The notes under the pieces were generated by a model. The model saw only the letters and a list, made by a program, of their open reading frames with translations, made no database searches and was not told the DNA's origin. The position numbers and the translations under genes are program-made. Positions 7,312 to 15,747 of a stretch of 64,000 nucleotides of DNA are shown here, in pieces. The stretch lies in the NCBI RefSeq assembly GCF_015845845.1, contig NZ_LDIG01000062.1, positions 1-64,000 of the forward strand, in the 5' to 3' direction. Numbering within the stretch: the first letter of the stretch is position 1; the number at the start of each line of letters is the position of its first letter. Source of the stretch: Paenibacillus dendritiformis (GTDB taxonomy: Bacteria > Bacillota > Bacilli > Paenibacillales > Paenibacillaceae).

Positions 7312-8754
7312 CTACTCATCGAGAATCGGCAGCGCCACCGTAAAGATCGTCCCCTGCTGCGGCCTGCTGTCCACCGATATGCTCCCGCCGTGATTGTCCA
7401 TAATGTTGTAGCTCACCATCAGGCCGAGTCCCGTCCCGGAATCCTTCGTCGTATAGAACGGCTGGCCCAGCATCCCCAGCTTCTCCGGAGGAATGCCGCA
7501 GCCCTCGTCTTCAATCGTAATGAGCGCGAAGCCGTCTTTAACGCTTGCTCCGATATAAATATGTCCGCCGTCCGGCATCGCTTCGATCGCATTTTTAATT
7601 AAATTGACGAACACCTGCTTGATCTGATTCGGCTCGCAGTGCAGCCATATCTCCCCCGGCGGAAGATGGGCGGCAATCGCGCCGTTCTTCATCGCCGCCT
7701 GGGCGCTCATCAGCGCAATGCTTTGCTCGAGCAGCCGCACCAGGTTCGCGCTCCGGGCCGATACCATATTCGGCTTCGCCAAAATAAGCAGCTCGTTGCA
7801 GATGATCTCAATGCTCTTCAGCTCGGATTCAATGATGTCGTAATATTGTTCCTTCTCGCTCTTCGAGGATCGAAGCAATTTGAGAAAGCCGTTGATCGAC
7901 GTGATCGGGTTGCGTATTTCATGGGCGATTCCCGCGGCAAGCTGCCCGACGATCGACAGCTTCTCCGACTGGATGATGCGTTCCTCTTCCTTTTTCCGCT
8001 CCGTCACATCCTGAAATACGCCAATCACCGCCTCTTCGCCGAGAAATGTGGTCGGTATCGAGACGCCCTCCGCAAATTTAATCTGTCCGTCATAGCAGCG
8101 GAGCTTATATTTGACGGTCCCCAGCTTCCCTCCTTGATGGTATCGCCGCCTTCTTTCCTCTATTTTGTCATGATGGCCCGGATCGACGAACTCCTTCGTG
8201 GATACGCCCAATACTTCCTCGGGGCCGCGCGCGCCGAGCATTTGAATTCCCGCCCGGTTGACGTACTGGCAAATCCCGTTCCGGGTAATGATGACGGAGA
8301 GAGGCAATTCCTCCAGCAGAATTCGGAACGACTCCTCTTTCGCCCGCAGCACGCTTTCCGTTTTTCGCTGCGCGATTTCCGTCATCTTCTTGGCCGTAAT
8401 ATCGTGGAACTGCGAGAACAAAAAAATGGGTTCCCCTTTCTCGTTGTGCACGACGGAGACGTTCACCAGACACCATACCGGATGCCCTTGCTTATGTATG
8501 TACCGCTTTTCCATATGGTATGCTTCAATCTTCATGTTCAGGAGCTGATAGACGTACTCCAGGTTCTCTTCGAGATCATCCTGATGGGTGATGGACTGAA
8601 AATTCAAGGCCAGCAATTCTCGTTCATCGTAGCCAAGCATGCCGCATAAGGCGCGGTTGACTTGGATGAAGCGGCCTTCCAGAGACACGATCGACATCCC
8701 GATAGACGCATTGTTAAAAGCGAAATCGAACAAGTCAATTTGCTTCAAATGCAT
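7312..8754 (-). CDS. Cytoplasmic PAS-PAS sensor histidine kinase
   Basis: About 480 residues with no transmembrane segment. Two PAS domains lie at about 5-125 and 140-255. A HisKA domain follows with HEIRNPI (phospho-acceptor His near 278), then an HATPase domain (NLIKNAIEA, DEGCGI, GTGLGL). The arrangement resembles the sporulation and stationary-phase kinases of Bacillus (KinA/KinE), but orphan kinases of this form have many roles. No response regulator is adjacent. The ATG chosen has AAAGGGG eight bases before it; the TTG 18 bases upstream has none. Confidence 0.85.
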   Translation of the reverse strand: MHLKQIDLFDFAFNNASIGMSIVSLEGRFIQVNRALCGMLGYDERELLALNFQSITHQDDLEENLEYVYQLLNMKIEAYHMEKRYIHKQGHPVWCLVNVSVVHNEKGEPIFLFSQFHDITAKKMTEIAQRKTESVLRAKEESFRILLEELPLSVIITRNGICQYVNRAGIQMLGARGPEEVLGVSTKEFVDPGHHDKIEERRRRYHQGGKLGTVKYKLRCYDGQIKFAEGVSIPTTFLGEEAVIGVFQDVTERKKEEERIIQSEKLSIVGQLAAGIAHEIRNPITSINGFLKLLRSSKSEKEQYYDIIESELKSIEIICNELLILAKPNMVSARSANLVRLLEQSIALMSAQAAMKNGAIAAHLPPGEIWLHCEPNQIKQVFVNLIKNAIEAMPDGGHIYIGASVKDGFALITIEDEGCGIPPEKLGMLGQPFYTTKDSGTGLGLMVSYNIMDNHGGSISVDSRPQQGTIFTVALPILDE

Positions 8755-9028
8755 AAGAGTAACCCCTTTCAATCACATCCCCAAATGAGTTCAAGCGGAA
8801 TGAGTTATGTCTTTATCCAGGAACGGGAATCTCCAATTTTTCTGTTGTGTACGAAAATAATTCGCTGCCGCCCACAAATTTCCTCGTGCCCGAAAATAAA
8901 ATTTTTCCAAAATATTGTACAGGATCGCAGCTCCGAAAAAAGGCTCGCGCCGCCCCATTGACTGCGGCCCTTATCTGTGCGAACGTTAGCAGGAGAGGAG
9001 ACTATGCTACGATTCAGGGGTGAGTTTC

Positions 9029-9796
9029 ATGACAGAGTGCGCAGCATCGCTTACCGTCATGTCGTACAACATTCAGCATGGGCGCGGAATGGATGACCGG
9101 TATGATCCGGCTCGCATTGCGGATGTTATCCGGAGAGCGGGCGCCGGCGTTGTCGGCTTGCAGGAGGTTGACCGCCACTTCGACAAGCGAAGCAATTACG
9201 AGGATACGATCACGGTATTAGCCGCCCGCCTGGGGATGTAGTATGCGTACGGCGCCAACCTGGACGGGGATCCCGAGCCGGGGCGCACCGAGCGGAGGCA
9301 ATACGGCATAGCCGTCCTGAGCAAATATCCGATCGTCCGCCAGCAGCATTATTTGCTGGACAGCGCCGGCCGGGAGCAGCGCGGATTGCTGGAGACCGAG
9401 CTGGTCGTCGAGGATGCGAGAGTCAGCTTCTACGTCACCCACCTCGGGCTCGAGCGGCAGGAGCGGCTTGCGCAAATATCGGAAATTCTCGATATCGCCG
9501 CCCGACAGACCGGTCCGGCGATCGTAACGGGCGATTTCAACGCCCATCCGGACAGCCCGGAGCTCGCCGCGATGTCCCGCTCCTTCCGCAACGTATTCGC
9601 CGATCTTCCGGCGGCCTATACCTATCCGGCTGGCGGGGCCAAGGAGACGATCGATTATATTCTCGTCAACGAAGGCATCGCTGCCGGCGAACGGCGCGAG
9701 GTCGTCCGTTCGGTGGCATCGGATCACTACCCAATCGCCGCGGACTTATCGATCCGGCAGAACGAAACGGCGCCGCAAGCCATTGCCTTCAGATGA
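9029..9796 (+). pseudogene. Endonuclease/exonuclease/phosphatase family protein interrupted by an amber codon
   Basis: The frame starts at ATG after GGGGTGA and shows EEP-family motifs: MSYNIQHG near the N-terminus, GLQEVD (metal-binding Glu), TGDFNAHPDS and a C-terminal SDHYPI with the catalytic Asp-His pair. A single TAG at 9239-9241 stops it after about 70 residues, yet the same frame continues as YAYGANLD and runs intact to the family's usual end. The expected residue at the stop is often Gln or His, so CAG to TAG is plausible. It is either a recent nonsense mutation or a sequencing error. Without the stop it would encode about 255 residues. Confidence 0.8.
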
Positions 9797-9880
9797 GGCC
9801 GATAGCTTGCGGCGCTTCGGTGCGAACCTTTCATGGCATATCCGGCGCTGCTTGCTTCGACGTATGCCTAGGCTCTTCCT

Positions 9881-10636
9881 CTAGATCGCTCTATCCGCGG
9901 GGATACCAGCGAACGAATGCGGACGCACGCTCATCGAGCCGGCCTCGTCGTAATAGGCCGCGCGCTCCTCTACGCCGACCGTCTCGCTCGCCGTAATCTG
10001 CACATTGGCAATGTATTGATTTTTCCAGACCGCCTGAAGCATCGGATTCGCATATTCAAGCTTCTGCAGGTTCTGCACCATCCGCTTGCCGAGATAATGA
10101 TCGATCCGGAAGATTTCCTCCTCGCGAAAAACGCTGCCCAGCAGCGCATTCAATGCGCGGGCCGAAGCCAGATCGCGGCCGAACGGCTTCTCGATCAGGA
10201 GCCGCTTCCAACCGGTAACGCTGCTCAAGCCGCTCTCATGAATATGGCGGACGATCGGCTCGAACAGCTCCGGCGCTACCGAGAGATAGAACATCCGGTT
10301 CTCGGCGTTGCCAAGCTCCTGCTCGCGCTCCCGCACCTGCTCCAGCAGCCGCGCGAAATCTTCGGGAGCCGCCACGTTCAGGCGGAAGAAGCGGAACCGA
10401 TCCAGGAACGCGTTCAGCTCCGCCTCATCCGGCGCCGGCCGGCGGGAGAAGCCGCTTATCGATTCCGCGATGCGACGGCGGAATTCCCCGTCGCTCCACG
10501 CGCTGCGGCCCATGCCGAATACGGAGAAGCCGGCGGGCAGCTTGCGGTCAAGATGTAGGTTGAACAGAGCGGGATAGATTTTGCGCTTCGCCAAATCTCC
10601 CGTCGCTCCGAACAGTAGTAAAGTTGCTGCATTCAT
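9881..10636 (-). pseudogene. zwf: Glucose-6-phosphate dehydrogenase, 3'-truncated (N-terminal half only)
   Basis: The start and ribosome-binding site (GGAGG) are intact. The product keeps the NADP-binding GATGDLAKRK (about 10-19) and the catalytic RIDHYLGK region (about 190). Homology to Zwf stops after AAYYDEAG near residue 233. An unrelated 18-residue tail then ends at 251, against about 490-515 residues for the family. The following 80 bases do not hold the missing C-terminal half. The dimer interface and most of the substrate pocket are lost, so the product should be inactive. A deletion between this gene and the nuclease gene is the simplest cause. Confidence 0.8.
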
Positions 10637-10775
10637 ATGATGGCCTCCAATCCACAGCTCCCAGCAAGTGCTGCATTTCTGTCATCTTTATATATAAGGA
10701 GAAATCCGCCCATAGAGCGGATTCCGTCGCTGCCGTATCTATGCCAGGCCGCAAAGGCCTCTCGCCGCTCCCCGA

Positions 10776-11015
10776 TCATGCGCGGGCGGCCAGCGCTTCG
10801 TTCAGTTGAATCTGGTTGAAACCGAGGATTTTCGTCTCTCCGATGAGCGTCACCGGCACCGCTCGCATGCCGGTGTTCCACAGCTCTTCGGCATATTTCT
10901 CATCCTGGTCGATGTTCCGCTCTTCGAAAGCGACGTTCCGATCGCCCAAGAACCTTTTGACTTGGGTGCAATATTGGCAGTAGGTGCTTGTATAGACGAT
11001 TACTTTCCTATCCAT
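10776..11015 (-). CDS. NrdH/glutaredoxin-like redoxin
   Basis: A 79-residue thioredoxin-fold protein with the active site Cys13-Gln-Tyr-Cys16, the cis-proline AVPVT near residue 55 and the LGFN turn near 65. GGGGAG lies eight bases before the ATG. NrdH-type redoxins are reduced by thioredoxin reductase rather than glutathione, and trxB lies about 100 bases upstream on the same strand. The two are plausibly co-transcribed. Its electron acceptor (ribonucleotide reductase or another disulfide) is not shown by context. Confidence 0.82.
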   Translation of the reverse strand: MDRKVIVYTSTYCQYCTQVKRFLGDRNVAFEERNIDQDEKYAEELWNTGMRAVPVTLIGETKILGFNQIQLNEALAARA

Positions 11016-11116
11016 GGTTTCGTCTCCCCTTTACTCGCGATCCGCTTGCCTATTTGCCGCAGCCGCCCCATACTGTGCCCCGCACGACGTTGCCCGCAGC
11101 GCCAGACCCGGGCGAT

Positions 11117-12079
11117 TTACGCTTGGACCGCTTCCGCAGCGCTTGCGCTATCCTCGCTCTCCATGCTCTCCAAGTAACGCTCGCAGTCCAGCGCGGCCAT
11201 GCAGCCCGTGCCGGCGGCGCTAATCGCCTGGCGGTACCGGTTGTCCTGCACATCCCCGCAGGCGAATACGCCGGGAATGTTCGTCTCGGTCGTGCCCGGC
11301 TTGACTAGCAGATAGCCCTGCTCATCGGCATCAAGCTGGCCAGCCAGGAACTTCGTGTTCGGCGTATGGCCGATCGCCACGAAGATGCCGTCCGTCGCTA
11401 GGATCTCCTCTTCGCCGGTCTCATTGTTGCGCACCTTCAGGCCGGTAACGCCATGCTCGCCCGCCATCACTTCCAGCGGGGTCCGGTTCAGATACCAGCG
11501 AATCTTGCCGTTCTGGCGGGCCCGATCCTGCATAATCTTGGAAGCGCGCAGCTCCGTGCGGCGGTGGACCAGCACCACTTCAGAAGCGAAGCGCGTCAGG
11601 AAGTTGGCTTCCTCCATCGCGGAGTCTCCGCCGCCGATGACGACGATCTTCTTGTTGCGGAAGAAGAATCCGTCGCAGGTCGCGCACGTGCTGACGCCGC
11701 GGCCCACGTTATCGCGCTCGCCCGGAATGCCGAGATACTTCGCGGAGGCGCCGGTCGATATAATCAGCGACTCGGCCTGAATCTCGCCCATTCCTTCGAC
11801 GGACAAGGTGAAAGGCCGCTTGGACAGATCCGCTTCCGTGACCCAGCCGGTGCGGAATTCCGCGCCGAAGCGCTCGGCCTGCTTGCGCATCTTGTCCATC
11901 AGCTCCGGACCCATAATGCCGTGAGGGAAGCCGGGGAAGTTCTCCACTTCCGTCGTCGTCGTTAACTGGCCTCCAGGCTCCGGGCCTTCGATAATCAACG
12001 GGCTCAGGTTCGCCCGGGCCAAATAAATCGCCGCCGTCAATCCGGCAGGCCCCGTTCCGACAATGACCGTCTTGTACAT
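11117..12079 (-). CDS. trxB: Thioredoxin reductase
   Basis: A 320-residue flavoprotein that transfers electrons from NADPH to thioredoxin. It has an N-terminal FAD-binding GTGPAG (8-13), the redox-active Cys132-Ala-Thr-Cys135 motif, the NADPH-binding GGGDSAMEEA (about 149-158) and a C-terminal GVFACGDVQD FAD motif. The start at MYKTV is chosen because GGAG lies six bases before it; an upstream in-frame start would add 14 unusual residues. Upstream lies an array of six 11-bp-spaced repeats and then an orphan OmpR-family regulator gene, which suggests direct control by that regulator. Confidence 0.93.
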   Translation of the reverse strand: MYKTVIVGTGPAGLTAAIYLARANLSPLIIEGPEPGGQLTTTTEVENFPGFPHGIMGPELMDKMRKQAERFGAEFRTGWVTEADLSKRPFTLSVEGMGEIQAESLIISTGASAKYLGIPGERDNVGRGVSTCATCDGFFFRNKKIVVIGGGDSAMEEANFLTRFASEVVLVHRRTELRASKIMQDRARQNGKIRWYLNRTPLEVMAGEHGVTGLKVRNNETGEEEILATDGIFVAIGHTPNTKFLAGQLDADEQGYLLVKPGTTETNIPGVFACGDVQDNRYRQAISAAGTGCMAALDCERYLESMESEDSASAAEAVQA

Positions 12080-12170
12080 AGGATCATCTCCATCATCTAT
12101 CGAATCATGTTGAATTGACATTCAACGTCCTTGCTTGCAGAACCTATCTTATCATCTGCGCCTCCGTTCA

Positions 12171-12233
12171 TCATGAAGGCTTGATGAAGACACAATGAAC
12201 CCTTCATGAAGGAATCATGAAGGGTTCATGAAG
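12171..12233 (-). promoter_or_regulatory. Six 11-bp-phased TCATGAAG repeats upstream of trxB
   Basis: On the + strand TCATGAAG or a variant begins at 12171, 12182, 12193, 12204, 12215 and 12226, always 11 bases apart. Four copies are perfect, one has a single change (TGATGAAG) and one keeps only the ATGAA core. Direct repeats at one helical turn are the hallmark of PhoB/OmpR-family binding sites. The copy nearest trxB sits 19 bases from a possible -10 (TAAGAT, 12146-12151 on the minus strand), where a -35 would be. A regulator of that family is encoded next to it. Confidence 0.65.
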
Positions 12234-12250
12234 ATGCACGTACCGATGTT

Positions 12251-12991
12251 TTAATCGGCTATCCGGTAGCCGATTCCCCGGACCGTGACAATGTACTTCG
12301 GATGCTTCGGCGCGTCGCCGAGCTTCTGGCGAAGACTCTTGATATGAACATCGATCGAATTGCTGCCGCCCATATACGATTCGCCCCAGACGGACTCCAT
12401 AATCTGCTGCCGGGTCATGACGCCGCCGCCATTCAGCAGCAGCCCCTTCAACACGTCGAACTCGGTTCGCGTCAGCTCGATCTTGGCGCCTCCCTGATGC
12501 ACCGTGATGCGCTTCAGATCGACGACGACATCCTTGAAGCGCAGCAGTTCGCTGCCCGCCGCCGGCTGGGCAGCGTTCCGGCTCGCCAGCTCTTCGATTC
12601 GCGACAAGGCCGCCTCGATCGGACAAGGCCAGACCATCACTTCCCTGCCCTGCTCATCCGGCCCCTTCTCCGAGCCCTCGCCATGCAGCAGAAGGATGGC
12701 GCCATGGCTCCCCGGGATGGTGGCGGACGGATCGGCCGGAACCGCCTTCGTCCGATCGACGATGACCAGATCGCTGTTCATCGTCTGCAGCATCGGATCA
12801 TGCTCCTGATGGAAGAGCAGCACATCATAACAGCGTATCGTCAACGCGACGAACAGCGAGCGGATCGAAGCCGGGAAAGGGCTGACGATCACGATCCGCC
12901 GGGTCGTCTCGCAGAATTGCCCCAGTTCATCATCCGCAAAGGTCATTGTCTTTCCGTCATTGACGGAACCGTTGTCTTCGAATGACTGCAC
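12251..12991 (-). CDS. OmpR-family regulator with degenerate receiver domain
   Basis: About 246 residues. The C-terminal 95 residues form a clear OmpR/PhoB winged helix (ELTRTEFDVLKGLL, RQQIMESVWG, VDVHI-like IDVHIKSLRQKLG, VRGIGYRI). The N-terminal domain looks like a receiver but lacks the acidic Asp pair after beta-1 (it reads RRIVIVSPF); an Asp in DLVIVD could correspond to the phosphorylation site. It probably works without normal phosphorylation. No kinase gene is near. A GTG start is chosen because AAGGAG lies ten bases before it; an ATG 15 codons downstream is the alternative. Confidence 0.8.
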   Translation of the reverse strand: MQSFEDNGSVNDGKTMTFADDELGQFCETTRRIVIVSPFPASIRSLFVALTIRCYDVLLFHQEHDPMLQTMNSDLVIVDRTKAVPADPSATIPGSHGAILLLHGEGSEKGPDEQGREVMVWPCPIEAALSRIEELASRNAAQPAAGSELLRFKDVVVDLKRITVHQGGAKIELTRTEFDVLKGLLLNGGGVMTRQQIMESVWGESYMGGSNSIDVHIKSLRQKLGDAPKHPKYIVTVRGIGYRIAD

Positions 12992-13237
12992 GCCGCACAC
13001 ACTCCTTTGCAATACACTCCTCTTCGGCGGCCATCGGGGCCTTCCATTTTAGAGTTAGTATTAATATAAGAAGGCGCGGCGCAAAAGTCAACAATAGTCA
13101 GTCTATGCCGGAATAGACCCATGTTGAGCCGGGCTTCCTTTCGTCCGTCTATGATATCCATCACAGACAACCAGAGAGGAACTTGATAGAAAGGAATCAT
13201 ATCATGGCCATACGCAGCTCATTAAGGAGGAAAAAAC

Positions 13238-13465
13238 ATGGCAATTGAAGTAATGGGCTCCGCTGCTGTAAATCAGGATGTTATCATCGATCAGGTACGG
13301 GAAAAATATAACTGCCGGGTGTTAAAATGCGAGGGGCGGCCCGTACTCGAATACACTTCGGAACAGGAGCTCGATCAGATAACGGAGTATGTTCGGGAGA
13401 CGTTCCAAAAAGATCTTCTCGATGTGTTCTTCACGGCGATCCCAGGCCTGCAGCCCGATGAATAG
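13238..13465 (+). CDS. Small conserved-looking protein of unknown function
   Basis: A 75-residue acidic protein (pI low by composition) with an excellent ribosome-binding site (TAAGGAGG) seven bases before the ATG. There is no signal peptide, membrane segment or cysteine pair. The sequence alternates charged and hydrophobic residues (for example DQVREKYN, EQELDQITEYVRETF) and suggests a compact alpha/beta fold. It is flanked by the divergent OmpR-like regulator and a downstream terminator, so it is a single-gene unit. I do not recognise the family. Confidence 0.75.
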   Translation: MAIEVMGSAAVNQDVIIDQVREKYNCRVLKCEGRPVLEYTSEQELDQITEYVRETFQKDLLDVFFTAIPGLQPDE

Positions 13466-13562
13466 ACACCGCTTCCCGCCTTGCCGCCGGGCCCTCTGGC
13501 GCAGGATGGCAGCGGCCGCGAGGTGCGGCGGTTCAAGGCAGCCGCCAATAAATCCAAGACAC

Positions 13563-13604
13563 CAATGCGCTTCCTGCCGGACGATCCGGCGGGAAGCGCA
13601 TTTT
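13563..13604 (+). terminator. Terminator after the small ORF
   Basis: AATGCGCTTCCTGCCGG pairs with CCGGCGGGAAGCGCATT (one interior mismatch) around ACGAT and is followed by TTCT. The stem is long and GC-rich, and lies about 100 bases beyond the stop codon. Confidence 0.75.
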
Positions 13605-13760
13605 CTCTGTCCGCGGCGACGCGCTGAGCACGATATTCGCCTATAACCGCGCCGCCTTGGGTGTCGAAGGGATGTTGCCTACAGGCAGCCGCGCGGCTAC
13701 AATGGAGACAACGTATGCCAACGAATGGCAGCGAAAAGGATAAAGCAAGGAGGCGCGGCG

Positions 13761-14198
13761 ATGATTCGAATTGCCCCCATTACGGCCGATCAGCTTGAGG
13801 AGTTGGCGGCCTTATATACCGAGCTGGATGGCAGCGCGACGAACCGGGAACGGCTGCGGGAGAAATTCGGCCTGCTCCGGGACCACCCGGATTACTTGCT
13901 GCTCGGCGCCGTGCATGAATCCGGGCGGCTCGTCGGTTCGGTCATGGGCATTACCTGCCAGGATCTGACCGGGAACTGCCGCCCGTTCATGGTGCTGGAA
14001 AACATGATTGTAACCGAGGCGTTCCATCGTTCCGGCATCGGACAAATGCTCATGCAAGCGGTGGAGCAAGCGGCGCGGGAGCGCGGCTGCCACAGCGTCA
14101 TGCTCTTTTCCAGCGCCTGGCGCAGCGACGCGCACCGCTTCTATGAGAAGCTGGGCTTCTTGAAGGATGCGGCCTATGGCTTTGTCAAGCCGCTATAG
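13761..14198 (+). CDS. GNAT family N-acetyltransferase
   Basis: A 145-residue acetyl-CoA-dependent N-acetyltransferase. The acetyl-CoA-binding pyrophosphate loop is RSGIGQML (about 92-99), preceded by the beta-4 strand VLENMIVTEAFH and followed by the ARERGCHSVML and AHRFYEKLGF motifs of the C-terminal part. AAGGAGG lies before the ATG at 13761. The substrate is unknown. The gene is followed at once, tail to tail, by a truncated DJ-1/PfpI remnant on the other strand. Confidence 0.85.
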   Translation: MIRIAPITADQLEELAALYTELDGSATNRERLREKFGLLRDHPDYLLLGAVHESGRLVGSVMGITCQDLTGNCRPFMVLENMIVTEAFHRSGIGQMLMQAVEQAARERGCHSVMLFSSAWRSDAHRFYEKLGFLKDAAYGFVKPL

Positions 14199-14535
14199 AC
14201 CGACGGCAGGATCGGCGAACTCGCGATATACGCCGCGGTCCGATCCGCCGCCTTGTCCCCTAGAATTGTTCTGACGAGATAGAGCGCCATATTGATGCCT
14301 GAGGTGACGCCGCCGGACGAGACGATATTGCCATCGTGAACGACTTTGCTCTCGGATTCCACTTGCAGGGAGGCATTGCTCCGCTGCATGCCCGCAGCCA
14401 GATGATGCGTCGTGACCCGCTTCCCGTCCAGCAGACCGGCCTCATTCAGCATGAAAACGCCTGTACAGACGGAACAAATATACTCAATATTCAGATGCCG
14501 CTTGATCCAGTTCACCACTTCCCGATTACCGCTCA
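14174..14535 (-). pseudogene. DJ-1/PfpI-family protein, 5'-truncated
   Basis: The frame shows the family's nucleophile elbow SVCTGVF (catalytic Cys) and the following EAGLLDGKRVTTHH, with a normal C-terminal region (SSGGVTSGINMALYLV). The first 60-70 residues of the family, including the beginning of the Rossmann-like fold, are missing. Upstream of about 14535 the minus-strand frame is only the antisense of another gene remnant. No start codon or ribosome-binding site is associated with the conserved part, so it is a broken gene. The breakpoint coincides with the 5' truncation of the divergent + strand remnant. Confidence 0.75.
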
Positions 14536-14791
14536 CAATGCGGGACCCGCAGATCTGCAGCTCGGTTACGGGTATGAGCTGTACCGGGCCGAGGATGAAG
14601 ACGATGTGCCCGTACCCTTCACGCAGGCGGTGCCCGCTGTAGGGAGACATATCGAACCCGGCGGAACGTTCGACGAGACCATCACACTCCCCCGCGACCT
14701 TGAATCAGGGCGCTATCGGGTCGTGAAGCGGTTCTCCGCTTTTCTATCCGATAAGGCCATGGAGCTGGCCGCCGACTTCGAGATCCGCTGA
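14535..14791 (+). pseudogene. Bacterial Ig-like domain protein, 5'-truncated remnant
   Basis: About 85 codons read GYGYELYRAED, a VPFTQAVPAVGRHIEPGG stretch, and LESGRYRVVKRFS near the C-terminus. This matches the C-terminal immunoglobulin-like domain found in small secreted Bacillus and Paenibacillus proteins (YGxxYxLE ... IxPGxT ... GxYRIVK). No signal peptide or start codon belongs to it: the frame continues upstream only as antisense of the DJ-1 remnant. Both 5' ends are lost at the same point. Confidence 0.6.
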
Positions 14792-14934
14792 TTCCGCCTC
14801 CCGGAACACAAGAACAGCGCCCGCTCATCGGACGACGCCGATCTTGGTCGTCCCGCATGCGGCAGGCACCTCCGTGAGCACGCCGCCGCGCCCGGACGCC
14901 GGGCCGGAGCCGAAGTTTTCCCCCGCCGGAACGG

Positions 14935-15747
14935 TTAAGATAAATCCCAAGCTTCATGAATTTTCGGCACATCCGCAATGAGCCGCCGCGTATACGGATG
15001 CCGCGGGCGCAAAATCATCTCCTCGGCCGGGCCGCTCTCCACGATCCGCCCCCGCTCCATAATATAGAGCGTATCGCTGACATAATAAGCCAGGCCGACA
15101 TCATGCGTTATGAACAGAATCGTCATATTGTTGTCTTCCCGCAGCTTCATCAGCATATCCAGTATCGTCGAACGCGAGCACGCGTCGACCATCGAGGTCG
15201 GCTCATCCGCGACGAGCACCTTTGGATGTAGCATGAAGATGCGCGCGATCATCAGCCGCTGCATCTGGCCGCCGGACAGCTCGAACGGATACTTGTTGCA
15301 CAGTTCCCCGAACTCCAGATTGACGAATGAGCACGCCTCCGTCATCCGCTTGCGCTGTTCCTCCTTCGTCAGCTTCAACCCCTGCAGGCGGATGCAGTCG
15401 AGGAGCAGCTTCTCCACCTTATAGAACATATTGAACGAGGCGAACGGATCCTGGAAGATCGCCTGGAATTCCTTCCAATACGCCCGCCGCTTCGCATGCG
15501 AGCGCAGATTGCGGGGCCGGCCCTTATAATCGATGCGCCCTGCCGACTCCTGCAGCAGCCCCATGATGATTTTCGCGAGCGTCGTCTTCCCGCTGCCGCT
15601 CTCGCCTACGATCGAGATTATCTCCCCTTCATGAATCGCGAAGTCGACCTCCTGCACCGCCGCCGTGCGCTGCTTGCCGTATCCGAATACCTTGCTGACC
15701 CGCTCTCCCCGCAGCAGAACGTCGCCGCTAATCCTTGTCACTGGCAT
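14935..15747 (-). CDS. ABC importer ATPase, OppF/DppF type
   Basis: A 270-residue ATPase: Walker A GESGSGKT (48-55), Q-loop, LSGGQMQR signature, Walker [10 protein letters not shown] and switch His (FITHDVG), ending with the HPYTRRL segment typical of the oligopeptide/nickel/oligosaccharide importer ATPases. It powers uptake together with the OppD-type partner, with which it overlaps by 20 bp. It is the last gene of a five-gene operon. It is slightly shorter than many OppF proteins because the C-terminal Cys-rich extension is absent. Confidence 0.88.
   Translation of the reverse strand: MPVTRISGDVLLRGERVSKVFGYGKQRTAAVQEVDFAIHEGEIISIVGESGSGKTTLAKIIMGLLQESAGRIDYKGRPRNLRSHAKRRAYWKEFQAIFQDPFASFNMFYKVEKLLLDCIRLQGLKLTKEEQRKRMTEACSFVNLEFGELCNKYPFELSGGQMQRLMIARIFMLHPKVLVADEPTSMVDACSRSTILDMLMKLREDNNMTILFITHDVGLAYYVSDTLYIMERGRIVESGPAEEMILRPRHPYTRRLIADVPKIHEAWDLS

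Noticed and set aside
9239-9241. Pyrrolysine or programmed readthrough at TAG
   Set aside because: No pyl genes, no special downstream structure, and a family in which this position is not catalytic; a mutation or error is simpler.
12195-12227. Terminator of the OmpR-like gene
   Set aside because: The perfect inverted repeat arises because TTCATGAA is itself palindromic and is repeated every 11 bases; no U-tract follows. The phased direct repeats explain it better.
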